Positions 1-6,504 of a stretch of DNA of 8,344 nt are shown one piece after another; position 1 is the stretch's first letter; every line of letters begins with the position of its first letter. Source of the stretch: Bdellovibrio sp. CG10_big_fil_rev_8_21_14_0_10_47_8 (GTDB lineage Bacteria > Bdellovibrionota > Bdellovibrionia > Bdellovibrionales > Bdellovibrionaceae); NCBI GenBank assembly GCA_002773975.1, contig PEZR01000142.1, positions 1-8,344 of the forward strand, written 5' to 3'. The translations under genes and the position numbers were made by a program. The notes under the pieces were generated by a model that worked only from the letters and a program-made list of their open reading frames with translations, was not told the DNA's origin and did not search any database.

Positions 1-263
1 ATCTTTATGATGTTCGTCTCGACGGAACGCGATCATCTTCCGTCCCCCAAAATACTCCTTTTAATCTCTATTCTGAAGCTGCCGGAAATGAAGTCAGTTT
101 GGTCCGTAACGTGAAATCTTTGGACCTGGTTACCAAGCAGGAAATCGAAATCCCCCTGAAGGCCAACGACAATGTCTTGGTGCTCTATTACCGTCATGGC
201 AGCGCAGGCCCGGCAGGATATGTCGAAGGACGAGTGATCGAGTTTCATTGGGATGGCACATAG
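1..263 (+). CDS. 3' end of a secreted-protein paralogue gene (5' truncated by window)
   Basis: Open frame enters from the left edge (first full codon at position 3) and ends at TAG 261-263, giving about 86 visible C-terminal residues. I do not recognise a named family. The tail is homologous to the C-terminus of the protein at 2139-2858: over the last 50 residues, 26 positions are identical without gaps, including the motifs SLD, QEI, YYR-x-GS-x-GP, GY-x2-GR and the final WDG. The alternating hydrophobic and polar residues suggest a beta-sheet domain. The N-terminus is outside the window, so a signal peptide cannot be checked here, but the paralogue has one. The next gene starts 36 bases downstream on the same strand, so co-transcription is likely. 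The gene is real with high confidence; its function is unknown. Confidence 0.85.
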   Translation, partial: LYDVRLDGTRSSSVPQNTPFNLYSEAAGNEVSLVRNVKSLDLVTKQEIEIPLKANDNVLVLYYRHGSAGPAGYVEGRVIEFHWDGT

Positions 264-289
264 TTTTTTTTACTGATGATTTTTAAAAT

Positions 290-293
290 GGAG
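290..293 (+). promoter_or_regulatory. Ribosome binding site deciding the start at 300
   Basis: GGAG lies 6 bases upstream of the ATG at 300. The two earlier in-frame ATGs (276 and 288) have no comparable purine-rich site, and starting at 300 also gives a more ordinary signal peptide. This favours 300 as the start of the CYTH-like protein. Confidence 0.65.
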
Positions 294-299
294 TTAATT

Positions 300-2105
300 A
301 TGAGCAGAAATTTTCAATCTTCCCACCGCCTGAGAAATGCCCTGAAATATACTTTGGTCTGTTTCCCTTTGCTTGTTTCAGACGTGGCATTTTCTCAAGC
401 CATCAACTTCTCAGGGTCCTATAATCATGTCTCCAACACTCAACATACCGACCCCACCAAGCCTGTTTCCACTGGTCGCAGTTATTTTACGACTTCGACG
501 GAACAGCTTCCCGATGGAAAGGTCAAACTGATCGTCGAGATGTGGAATGGCGAGCTCAACACCCCCGTAGAGCTCTATCTTCAGGTGGCCATCAACGACG
601 GAAATGGCAGGGTTAAGGGAATTCCAATTAAAACTCTAAGCCCGGCTGTCGCTGACAACCCGACACTCTATTATAGCAAACGAGAGTTTGTGTTGGACTA
701 TCAAGATCTGAATCAAGATCTGAAAGCCGTTCTGCCAGCGAACTCTCAACATTTAGAAATTCGCCCCGGCTCCGCTCTTTTCGTTTATGGAAGATGGACG
801 AACTTCAATCATGATTGGGGTGGAATTGGTCGCGGAGGCCTTTTTTACATGCCGGAAGAACCGAGCAACAACTCGAGCCGTCCCACGTTGAAAGGCAAGG
901 CCACTCGGTCCGCTTCCGAGCTGGATCTGGCCTATGAAATTTCCAATCTGATGGCCTACAAATACAACAATGTTGAAAATGGTCAGACCCGTGGAATCAA
1001 AGTGGGTGGCCAAATTAAAAGTCGCCTGGAAATGGAAGGAAAATATCAAATTCCTTTGAACGAAGCCGATACAATTCTGCAAAAGCTATTTGCTCTATCC
1101 AAGGACCCCAAGGCGGCCGCCCAAGCATTGGGACCCGACTGGACGGTCCAAGCTCAAACCAGATATATGAAAAAAGATGCCCAAGGAAACTTGATTCTGG
1201 ACTCGCGAGGTCTGCCTCAGCCAGATCCAATGGTGGACACTTATTATGACTCCAAAGAGTCTTTGGGAGCACAAAACGACGTAGCTTTCCGATATCGATG
1301 GACCGAACAAAATGCCACTGGGTCGTGGAACTTCAAACCAGGAATGGGCGTCACTACACCAGACGGTGTTGTGAGTCGCCTTGAATATGCGGTGGACACA
1401 ACCGACGACAAACCAGAAACCATTCGCAAGTTTGCCGACAGCATGGACCCTCTGAATCCGTTCAAAGTTCTTCGAGAAATGGTTCCCGGCAGTCAGCCCT
1501 CGGAGTTCTTGATTCCATCCCTCCGTTTGGATGACACTCGCTACAAATTCAAATTCTCTGACAAACAGGGATTGGTCGTCGAGGTCTCGTTGGACTATGT
1601 GGATGCCATCTCTCTGCGAAACAACCGCAAAGCCAAGTTTGTACAGCTTGAGATGGACGTCGACCATCCATCTACGGCCAGCACCAATGTTGCCAAGGCT
1701 GCCGATGCATTTTCTCAACTGTCCGGAACCTTAGATTATGAGATGAAGACTTTTTTGGCAGGCCTCGGTTCAAAATCCTTTTTGGATGGTCGCCCTGTCA
1801 TCCACACTCTGAACGACTTGGACAGCACGAGCGAAGTGAACAAAAAACATGAAGCGGATTTCCGCAGAGCTCAAGAAATGATTTTGCGGCTGCGCGATCA
1901 TTCCCTCGGTCAAAATTGGTTGGCAGCCCCTCAAAAGAACTCTTTAGCGGCGATTCTCTTGGATCACGTGCCTGCGGCAAAATCTAGCGCATCGGTCCGC
2001 AGGCTCGAAAGTACTGTTCGATCGCGACGCCAAGGTGGCATCAAGATCGGAAGCCTGTTTGAACGAGCTGCGATGAAGGTCCGATGCCAAGCAATCTATA
2101 AATAA
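300..2105 (+). CDS. Secreted protein with a CYTH / triphosphate tunnel metalloenzyme-like domain
   Basis: 601 residues from the ATG at 300. The N-terminus has basic residues, a hydrophobic stretch (about 17-27) and a probable cleavage near AFSQA (about 30-34), so export is expected. Residues about 35-190 form a beta-rich region I do not recognise. Residues about 238-455 carry the CYTH pattern in order: ExExK (E244, E246, K248), YYDS (315-318), RxR (R331, R333), a lysine in WNFKPG (K346), RxE (R360, E362), basic residues near 414-418, D432 and a closing ExD (E451, D453). In known CYTH enzymes these line a metal- and triphosphate-binding tunnel (CyaB-type adenylyl cyclases, thiamine-triphosphatase, inorganic tripolyphosphatase). 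A charged, probably helical region follows (about 500-540). The substrate is unknown, and an extracytoplasmic location is atypical for the family. The domain call is by eye; the gene is certain. Confidence 0.75.
   Translation: MSRNFQSSHRLRNALKYTLVCFPLLVSDVAFSQAINFSGSYNHVSNTQHTDPTKPVSTGRSYFTTSTEQLPDGKVKLIVEMWNGELNTPVELYLQVAINDGNGRVKGIPIKTLSPAVADNPTLYYSKREFVLDYQDLNQDLKAVLPANSQHLEIRPGSALFVYGRWTNFNHDWGGIGRGGLFYMPEEPSNNSSRPTLKGKATRSASELDLAYEISNLMAYKYNNVENGQTRGIKVGGQIKSRLEMEGKYQIPLNEADTILQKLFALSKDPKAAAQALGPDWTVQAQTRYMKKDAQGNLILDSRGLPQPDPMVDTYYDSKESLGAQNDVAFRYRWTEQNATGSWNFKPGMGVTTPDGVVSRLEYAVDTTDDKPETIRKFADSMDPLNPFKVLREMVPGSQPSEFLIPSLRLDDTRYKFKFSDKQGLVVEVSLDYVDAISLRNNRKAKFVQLEMDVDHPSTASTNVAKAADAFSQLSGTLDYEMKTFLAGLGSKSFLDGRPVIHTLNDLDSTSEVNKKHEADFRRAQEMILRLRDHSLGQNWLAAPQKNSLAAILLDHVPAAKSSASVRRLESTVRSRRQGGIKIGSLFERAAMKVRCQAIYK
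701..724 (+). repeat. Perfect tandem 12-base duplication, in frame
   Basis: TCAAGATCTGAA occurs twice back to back (701-712 and 713-724) with no mismatch. It lies inside the N-terminal region of the CYTH-like protein and encodes QDLN-QDLK, so it adds four residues without shifting the frame. It looks like a recent slippage or duplication event. Confidence 0.85.
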
Positions 2106-2112
2106 GTGAGTC

Positions 2113-2126
2113 CTTCTTCGAAGAAG
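2113..2126. promoter_or_regulatory. Perfect 14-base palindrome between two secreted-protein genes
   Basis: CTTCTTCGAAGAAG reads the same on both strands and could form a short hairpin (5 bp stem, TCGA loop) in RNA. It sits in the 33-base gap between the CYTH-like gene and the paralogue gene, just ahead of the purine-rich ribosome-binding stretch. There is no U-run after it, so it does not look like an intrinsic terminator. Its role is unknown and it may be chance. Confidence 0.3.
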
Positions 2127-2138
2127 AAAGAGAATTTT

Positions 2139-2858
2139 ATGAAAATGACATTTTTGTTATTGATGGGCCTCACAACTTTGGCAAGCCTCGGGATCGTATC
2201 CGTGGCTCAAGCCGGCTCTCTGTGCGCCAATACTCATTTACAAAGTGGCCTCGCAAAGTCTCTCGAAGATTGGCGCACATCCATCACCCATCAGGAGCAG
2301 ACTTTAGCGGCGACCTCCATCGAACGAGAACTGTGGATAAAGGATGCAAAAAAAGCCATGGAGGACTTTATCTTTGTCGTCCAGGACACCCCAGAAATGA
2401 TTTTCGCACAGGCTGAGGGGATTCAGGCAAGATCGCCCAACGTGGCCATTACGAACGCGGCAAAAAACACCATTCCGTTAAATTATACAAACCTCCCCGG
2501 AGAACAGGGATATCACTATGACCAAGTTCCGCACATCGAGGTCTCTAACCTGGGGCCCTCAGGAGTTTTAACTGGAACTTTGCTGCTGCCGGTATCGGCG
2601 CACTATGGCCTGCTGCCCAAATCAAAAGGATGGTCAACCACGGACACCTATTCGATTTACCTTGAATCTAAAAATGGACAAAGGCTGGCGACCTTGGCCC
2701 AAGATGTCCGGTCATTGGACTACATCACTGCTCAAGAAATTTCTTTGCCGTTAACGGTGGGAGAAACAGTTCGCCTCACTTATTATCGCTCTGGCAGTGG
2801 GGGGCCTCCGGGCTATCCCGACGGTCGTATTCTTGAAATCACTTGGGATGGGAAATAG
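2139..2858 (+). CDS. Secreted protein of unknown function, paralogue of the gene at 1-263
   Basis: 239 residues from the ATG at 2139, chosen because it follows a purine-rich stretch (GAAAGAGAA) and opens a clean signal peptide. An in-frame GTG at 2106 would prepend a lysine/serine-rich tail. The signal peptide is residues 1-25, with a long hydrophobic core ending in AQA before GSLC. The spacing does not fit a lipobox, so signal peptidase I cleavage is expected. The mature protein starts with a probably helical section (about 28-85) and continues as a beta-rich domain. Its last 50 residues share 26 identities with the upstream partial gene, including YYR-x-GS-x-GP and terminal WDG. I recognise no catalytic motif. 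The gene sits between the CYTH-like gene (33-base gap) and the guanylate kinase gene (3-base gap), so it is probably in one operon with them. Confidence 0.85.
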   Translation: MKMTFLLLMGLTTLASLGIVSVAQAGSLCANTHLQSGLAKSLEDWRTSITHQEQTLAATSIERELWIKDAKKAMEDFIFVVQDTPEMIFAQAEGIQARSPNVAITNAAKNTIPLNYTNLPGEQGYHYDQVPHIEVSNLGPSGVLTGTLLLPVSAHYGLLPKSKGWSTTDTYSIYLESKNGQRLATLAQDVRSLDYITAQEISLPLTVGETVRLTYYRSGSGGPPGYPDGRILEITWDGK

Positions 2859-2861
2859 CTT

Positions 2862-3701
2862 GTGGCCCTTCTCCACCCTCGTTCCTTTTTTTATTTCGCA
2901 CTGAGCCTCGGCATCCTCATCTTTTCGATGGCGCTGAATTCTTTTGCGGCTGGCAGCTGCTCGGGTCTTCATCAGCCTGGCGCCCTTCGCTGGCAGGGCT
3001 CATTGTCCCAACAAGTCAAAGTGATTCTAATATCTGCTCCTAGCGGGGGCGGGAAAACAACATTGATGCAAAAGTTGGTCAATGAATATCCCCTTGATTT
3101 TCAATTCTCGGTCTCGACCACCACTCGTGCGCCTCGAGCGGGCGAGATCAATGGCAAAGACTACCATTTCTCCACGATGGAGAAATTCCAGGAGATGGTT
3201 GAAAAGAACCAGTTTGTTGAGTGGGCCCAGGTACACAATAACTTTTATGGAACGTCTAAAAAAACGGTCCAGGATATTTTAAATTCAGGAAAATCTGCGG
3301 TTCTATTGGTGGACATCCAAGGTGCAGAAAACATTCGACAGCAATTGCCTGGGCAGACCCTGAGTTTGTTTATTGTTCCACCCAGCATGCAAATTCTCGA
3401 ACAAAGGCTGCGGGCTCGGGGCACTGATTCAGAGCAGGTCATTCAAAACCGTCTTAAAAATGCTCGAGAAGAACTAAAACACCAGTCTAAATTTGATGGC
3501 GTCATCGTGAACGACCAGCTCGAGCAGGCCTATCAAGATCTCAAAAAAACACTGCATCAAATTTCCGATAACTATTTAAATTCGACCTTGTCGATCAGAA
3601 AAATTTCCTCTCCGGCTGGTTTAATGACCGTCACCTCATCGCCCTCCGTTTTGCCAAGCAAAGCCTTAGCAACCGGAGACTTCCAAGAAATTTTTCCCTG
3701 A
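2862..3701 (+). CDS. gmk: Guanylate kinase with an N-terminal signal-peptide-like leader
   Basis: The kinase (GMP + ATP to GDP + ADP) occupies residues about 52-236. It has a P-loop SAPSGGGKTT (58-67), the GMP-binding segment TTRAPRAGE (87-95), Y101, E120, YGT (129-131), VDIQGA (150-155) and the lid RLRARGTDS (182-190). The domain looks complete. The unusual part is the start: GTG at 2862, three bases after the previous stop, encodes a leader with a hydrophobic core (about 9-25) and an S-F-A-A cleavage-like site near 27-30. The leader frame is open and about 29 of its 47 codons end in G or C. The alternative is a cytosolic enzyme from TTG 3003, four bases after AGGG, which would give a normal Gmk N-terminus. 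The last 42 residues (238-279) are encoded opposite greB. Kinase identity is nearly certain; export is an inference. Confidence 0.9.
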   Translation: MALLHPRSFFYFALSLGILIFSMALNSFAAGSCSGLHQPGALRWQGSLSQQVKVILISAPSGGGKTTLMQKLVNEYPLDFQFSVSTTTRAPRAGEINGKDYHFSTMEKFQEMVEKNQFVEWAQVHNNFYGTSKKTVQDILNSGKSAVLLVDIQGAENIRQQLPGQTLSLFIVPPSMQILEQRLRARGTDSEQVIQNRLKNAREELKHQSKFDGVIVNDQLEQAYQDLKKTLHQISDNYLNSTLSIRKISSPAGLMTVTSSPSVLPSKALATGDFQEIFP

Positions 3702-4048
3702 GAGACATTGGACTCGTCTTCACCGACAATTTGATAAACTGTCTTTATCTCATCCTCATCCAACAAGGTAACTGTCGCCCCAAAAACAATTTTTTTTCCG
3801 GTTAATGTTGTTGGATCCACAACGAAAGCTCTCTCTAGCCGATTACTCAGAAATCGCAAACGCGAATCAATTTCTCGAAGACGTCTCTTGCCATAGATAT
3901 AATCCGCATTTTCTGATCGATCTCCATTGCTCGCAGCCCAGGCAATAACCTCTACGAGTTTGGGTCTTTCGTTATGAAAAAGCTCGGCATATTCTGATCT
4001 GAGTTTTTCCACACCCTGGCAGGTGATATAATTTTTTTCATCACTCAT
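3572..4048 (-). CDS. greB: Transcript cleavage / elongation factor GreB
   Basis: 158 residues, the usual Gre length. Gre factors enter the RNA polymerase secondary channel and stimulate cleavage of backtracked RNA. The N-terminal coiled-coil (about 1-75) includes ERPKL and the diagnostic stretch WAASNGDRSENADY (37-50), whose tip acids D43 and E46 coordinate the catalytic metal. KRRLREIDSR follows, which matches GreB better than GreA. The C-terminal FKBP-like domain contains SPVAKALLGK and ends at PAGEE-x-FLI. The start at 4048 follows AAGGT by 8 bases and lies 4 bases after the permease stop, so it is the last gene of the ABC operon and probably coupled to it. Its final 130 bases overlap the end of the guanylate kinase gene on the opposite strand. 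Confidence 0.95.
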   Translation of the reverse strand: MSDEKNYITCQGVEKLRSEYAELFHNERPKLVEVIAWAASNGDRSENADYIYGKRRLREIDSRLRFLSNRLERAFVVDPTTLTGKKIVFGATVTLLDEDEIKTVYQIVGEDESNVSQGKISWKSPVAKALLGKTEGDEVTVIKPAGEEIFLIDKVEFK

Positions 4049-4052
4049 GTTG

Positions 4053-5330
4053 TCATACCTTGGCCGTTAAGCCGTCTTTGAGCGCCAAGCGCGAAGCTTT
4101 TATCGCCGGAATCAAACCAATAAAGAAACCGGATCCGAAAATAATCAGCAGATAAATGAGATCCATTGATGTCACCGGAGATCCCACCAAGTAAAGGCCA
4201 AACCTGGACTCCAGCCAGCCTTTGAGCAAAAAGAATCCTGACAGCTCCAGCCCAAGACCAATCAGAACCCCGACCGCAGCCAAAAGAGCACTTTCAAAAA
4301 CCAAAAGCGCCGCGATTTCCCCGGGACCAGCCCCGATCGAACGAAGAATCGACATCTCTCGCCGTCTCTCGTTCAAGCTTGTCAAAATAGCGATGAGCAT
4401 CGCCACCAATCCCACCGAGATCACCATCCACGAAATCATTTTTAAAGCCTGCTCTATGTATCCAAGGCCTCTCCACAGATCTGACAAGGTCGCGCCAGGA
4501 ATAATTGCGAGCAGGGGCTCTTCTTTGTAGGTATTGATCGCTCTTTGTAAACGCAAAGTTTCAATGCGCGACTTGGTTCTCAGGAAAAAAGCTGTGATCG
4601 GTCCGAGCTTGATATCCTCGAGCCGAATCGAACTCGCAGCGATGGCCTTGTCACGAGTGGGCGCAGCGCCATCCTTCCAATCCATGTGAATGGCTTCCAT
4701 CCCATACAATGAAATGTACAAGCTCGTATCTAAAGCAGTGCCGGTGGGCTTCATAATTCCGGACACCACAAAGGGTTTGTCATCGTGCTGCTGAATACCC
4801 TCGCCCCTGGTCACGCCATGGGCAATGGTCACTCGGTCTCCCAATTGATAATGCAGTTGACTGGCAACCTCGGAGCCCAAAACCACATCCCAAAGACCCA
4901 ATGCCGAAGTCCCTTGGGCGAGCTCGACCCCTTGGTCCCCTCGAAATCGATAATGTTCATAAAAATTTTCATCGGTTGCGACCACCCGAAATCCGCGATG
5001 GCCATCCCCCAAGGAATAAGGAATTGTCCATTCGACTGACGAATTTTTTTTCCAGTCCTGGTAGCTCTCCCACGAGATATTGTTGGTCGCGCTACCCATA
5101 TTGAAAATGGTATAGAGAATCAAATTAATAGGACCACTGCGGGCTCCAACAATGAGATCTGTTTGACTGATGGATTGGGTGAAACCTTCTTCCGTTGCAC
5201 GGCGGGTTCTCTCTACGGAAAGAAGCAATGCCGTACTCAGGGCAATCGACAGCACCGCCAAAAAGGTCGTAAATTTACGATTACGCAGAGATTTCAAGGC
5301 CAGGCGAAGAAACGCCATCAGGTCACTCAT
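4053..5330 (-). CDS. ABC transporter permease, FtsX/MacB-LolC type, of the DUF3299-associated module
   Basis: 425 residues with the MacB/LolC layout: one membrane helix (about 21-40), a large periplasmic domain (about 45-290), then three helices (about 298-319, 341-370, 390-410). NERRREMSILRSIGA (320-334), after helix 2, is the cytoplasmic coupling segment typical of this superfamily. The periplasmic part has features I associate with the subfamily encoded beside DUF3299 proteins: QQHDDKPF (180-187), PTGTALD (195-201) and EAIHMDW-x-DG (212-221). It probably works with the ATPase at 5327-6022 in mechanotransmission or in export of a lipoprotein or small molecule; the substrate is unknown. Its ATG overlaps the ATPase stop by 4 bases and follows an AAGGGGGG ribosome-binding site, which indicates translational coupling. 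Confidence 0.9.
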   Translation of the reverse strand: MSDLMAFLRLALKSLRNRKFTTFLAVLSIALSTALLLSVERTRRATEEGFTQSISQTDLIVGARSGPINLILYTIFNMGSATNNISWESYQDWKKNSSVEWTIPYSLGDGHRGFRVVATDENFYEHYRFRGDQGVELAQGTSALGLWDVVLGSEVASQLHYQLGDRVTIAHGVTRGEGIQQHDDKPFVVSGIMKPTGTALDTSLYISLYGMEAIHMDWKDGAAPTRDKAIAASSIRLEDIKLGPITAFFLRTKSRIETLRLQRAINTYKEEPLLAIIPGATLSDLWRGLGYIEQALKMISWMVISVGLVAMLIAILTSLNERRREMSILRSIGAGPGEIAALLVFESALLAAVGVLIGLGLELSGFFLLKGWLESRFGLYLVGSPVTSMDLIYLLIIFGSGFFIGLIPAIKASRLALKDGLTAKV

Positions 5331-6022
5331 TCCGCCCCCCCTTGATTAATTTCATTGAAAGAAAGAGAGCGTGTAAATATTTTTTCTAAACTGCGGTCAT
5401 GGCTGACAAATAAAACAGTTGTCCCCCGAGCTTCGCACTCTTCAAATAACAAACGAATAAATCTTTCTCGATGATCATGGTCCAAAGAAGACGTCGGCTC
5501 ATCGGCCAAAATGAGTTCTGGATTTCCAAGCAAAGCCCTAGCAACAGCGACCCGTTGTTGTTGTCCCACACTGAGCTGGGTGACCCCACGAGACTTTAAA
5601 TCGCCCAGCCCCAGATGCTGGCACAAGCGCTCGACCTCGGCACTGACGTCGGCCGATGTCAGTTTGGACCGTCTTGAGGGGCTCAAGACCAGGGGCAAAG
5701 TGATGTTTTCTTCCACACTCAAATAGGGGATCAAATTAAAACTCTGAAAAATATAACCCAAATGATTCGCTCGAAAACGATCTCGCTGGTGAGAAGTCAT
5801 CTTGACCAAATTCTCTCCGAGAATTTTGACCTCCCCTTGCTGAGGTTGAAGAATCCCAGATAAAACCTCAAGCAAAGTGGACTTTCCCGATCCACTCGGG
5901 CCATAGAGAAATACTTTTTCTTTTTTAAAAATATCCAACTGAGAGATCTTCAAGGTCGGAGACTTGGCCCCGGGGTATTGAAAACAAACCTGAGACAGTT
6001 CAATGATTTTATCGGATTCCAT
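5327..6022 (-). CDS. ABC transporter ATPase, LolD/MacB type
   Basis: 231 residues from the ATG at 6022. Upstream in-frame codons would run into the DUF3299 gene, whereas this start has GAAGGA 8 bases ahead of it. All nucleotide-binding motifs are present: Walker A GPSGSGKST (41-49), Q-loop Q93 in IFQSFNLIPYLSVEEN, signature LSVGQ (150-154), Walker B LILADE (170-175) and switch histidine H208 in FVSHD. The signature has valine where most ABC ATPases have glycine, a variant I recall as common in this DUF3299-linked subfamily, so it is not taken as a defect. Its length and motifs match LolD/MacB ATPases. It should energise the permease encoded just downstream, whose start overlaps its stop. Confidence 0.93.
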   Translation of the reverse strand: MESDKIIELSQVCFQYPGAKSPTLKISQLDIFKKEKVFLYGPSGSGKSTLLEVLSGILQPQQGEVKILGENLVKMTSHQRDRFRANHLGYIFQSFNLIPYLSVEENITLPLVLSPSRRSKLTSADVSAEVERLCQHLGLGDLKSRGVTQLSVGQQQRVAVARALLGNPELILADEPTSSLDHDHRERFIRLLFEECEARGTTVLFVSHDRSLEKIFTRSLSFNEINQGGAE

Positions 6023-6030
6023 GCGGTAGA

Positions 6031-6036
6031 TCCTTC
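6031..6036 (-). promoter_or_regulatory. Ribosome binding site deciding the ATPase start at 6022
   Basis: GAAGGA on the minus strand, 8 bases before the ATG at 6022, overlaps the first base of the upstream DUF3299 stop codon (6036-6038). It supports the shorter ATPase (231 residues) rather than a version extended into the DUF3299 frame. Confidence 0.7.
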
Positions 6037-6497
6037 TATCGATACGGTTCGATATACTGCCCTTGCATTGAAAAAGAAGATTCACCGTATTGGTGTTTCT
6101 TGGGCGTTAGGGACAGTCGCCCATAAACCCATATCGGTCCATACTCAACTTTGGCGTCCGAGTTTTTATCCATATCAATCAAGACCATTTGATTGGGCGG
6201 TGGTGGTGGAACATGAATACAAGCCTGGGGGCTTGGCACCAGTAAAAATTCGCTGACCGCCCGAGAGTTGTCCTCTAACGGAACCATGAATCCGGGGATG
6301 CGAACCATCTTTCCGTCCAAAGCCTGAAGCTCGCTGGACGCTTTGCCGGAGATATAATCCAACTCTCCCAAAAGACGCCAATCAACCTCGACCGAGTCCG
6401 AGCGATTGATGCTCACTCGATTCTGATAAAGAACAACCCCGGCCACAGCAGAGAGAATAAAAACTGACACAAAAACAATGATTTTGGCTTTGGACAT
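6036..6497 (-). CDS. Membrane-anchored DUF3299 family protein
   Basis: 153 residues. One N-terminal hydrophobic segment (about 5-24) acts as signal anchor or uncleaved signal, placing the rest in the periplasm. The DUF3299 signature is clear: DW-x-LLGELDY (39-48), GFMVPLE (69-75), EFLLVP (83-88), C-I-H-V followed by five prolines and NQ (93-103), then IWVYGRL (122-128) and a C-terminal QYIEPY. The conserved C93 and H95 are plausible metal ligands, but this is inference. In other Proteobacteria this family is encoded with an ABC ATPase and permease in loci induced by zinc limitation (for example PA4063-PA4066 of Pseudomonas aeruginosa, from memory). Here it leads the operon, 13 bases before the ATPase. 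No strong ribosome-binding site precedes its ATG. The DUF2796 partner seen elsewhere is not in this window. Confidence 0.9.
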   Translation of the reverse strand: MSKAKIIVFVSVFILSAVAGVVLYQNRVSINRSDSVEVDWRLLGELDYISGKASSELQALDGKMVRIPGFMVPLEDNSRAVSEFLLVPSPQACIHVPPPPPNQMVLIDMDKNSDAKVEYGPIWVYGRLSLTPKKHQYGESSFSMQGQYIEPYR

Positions 6498-6504
6498 AAG
6501 AAAG

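Noticed and set aside
150..154. LSVGQ instead of LSGGQ in the ATPase signature (residue numbers 150-154 of the 5327-6022 product) as a sign of inactivity
   Set aside because: All other nucleotide-binding motifs are intact, and I recall this variant as usual in ATPases of the DUF3299-linked subfamily.
263..270. T-run after the first gene as an intrinsic terminator
   Set aside because: No GC-rich stem precedes the run of Ts, and the next gene follows closely on the same strand.
1095..1718. Long open frame on the minus strand inside the CYTH-like gene (207 codons)
   Set aside because: It lies entirely opposite a well-supported secreted protein gene, has no recognisable domain and no ribosome-binding site, so it is an antisense shadow frame.
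3654..5545. Near-identical 18-base stretch CCAAGCAAAGCC-Y-TAGCAA at about 3654 and 5528
   Set aside because: On the minus strand the two copies encode VAKALLG in GreB and VARALLG in the ATPase. Both belong to conserved motifs of their own families, so the similarity is coincidental, not a repeat element.
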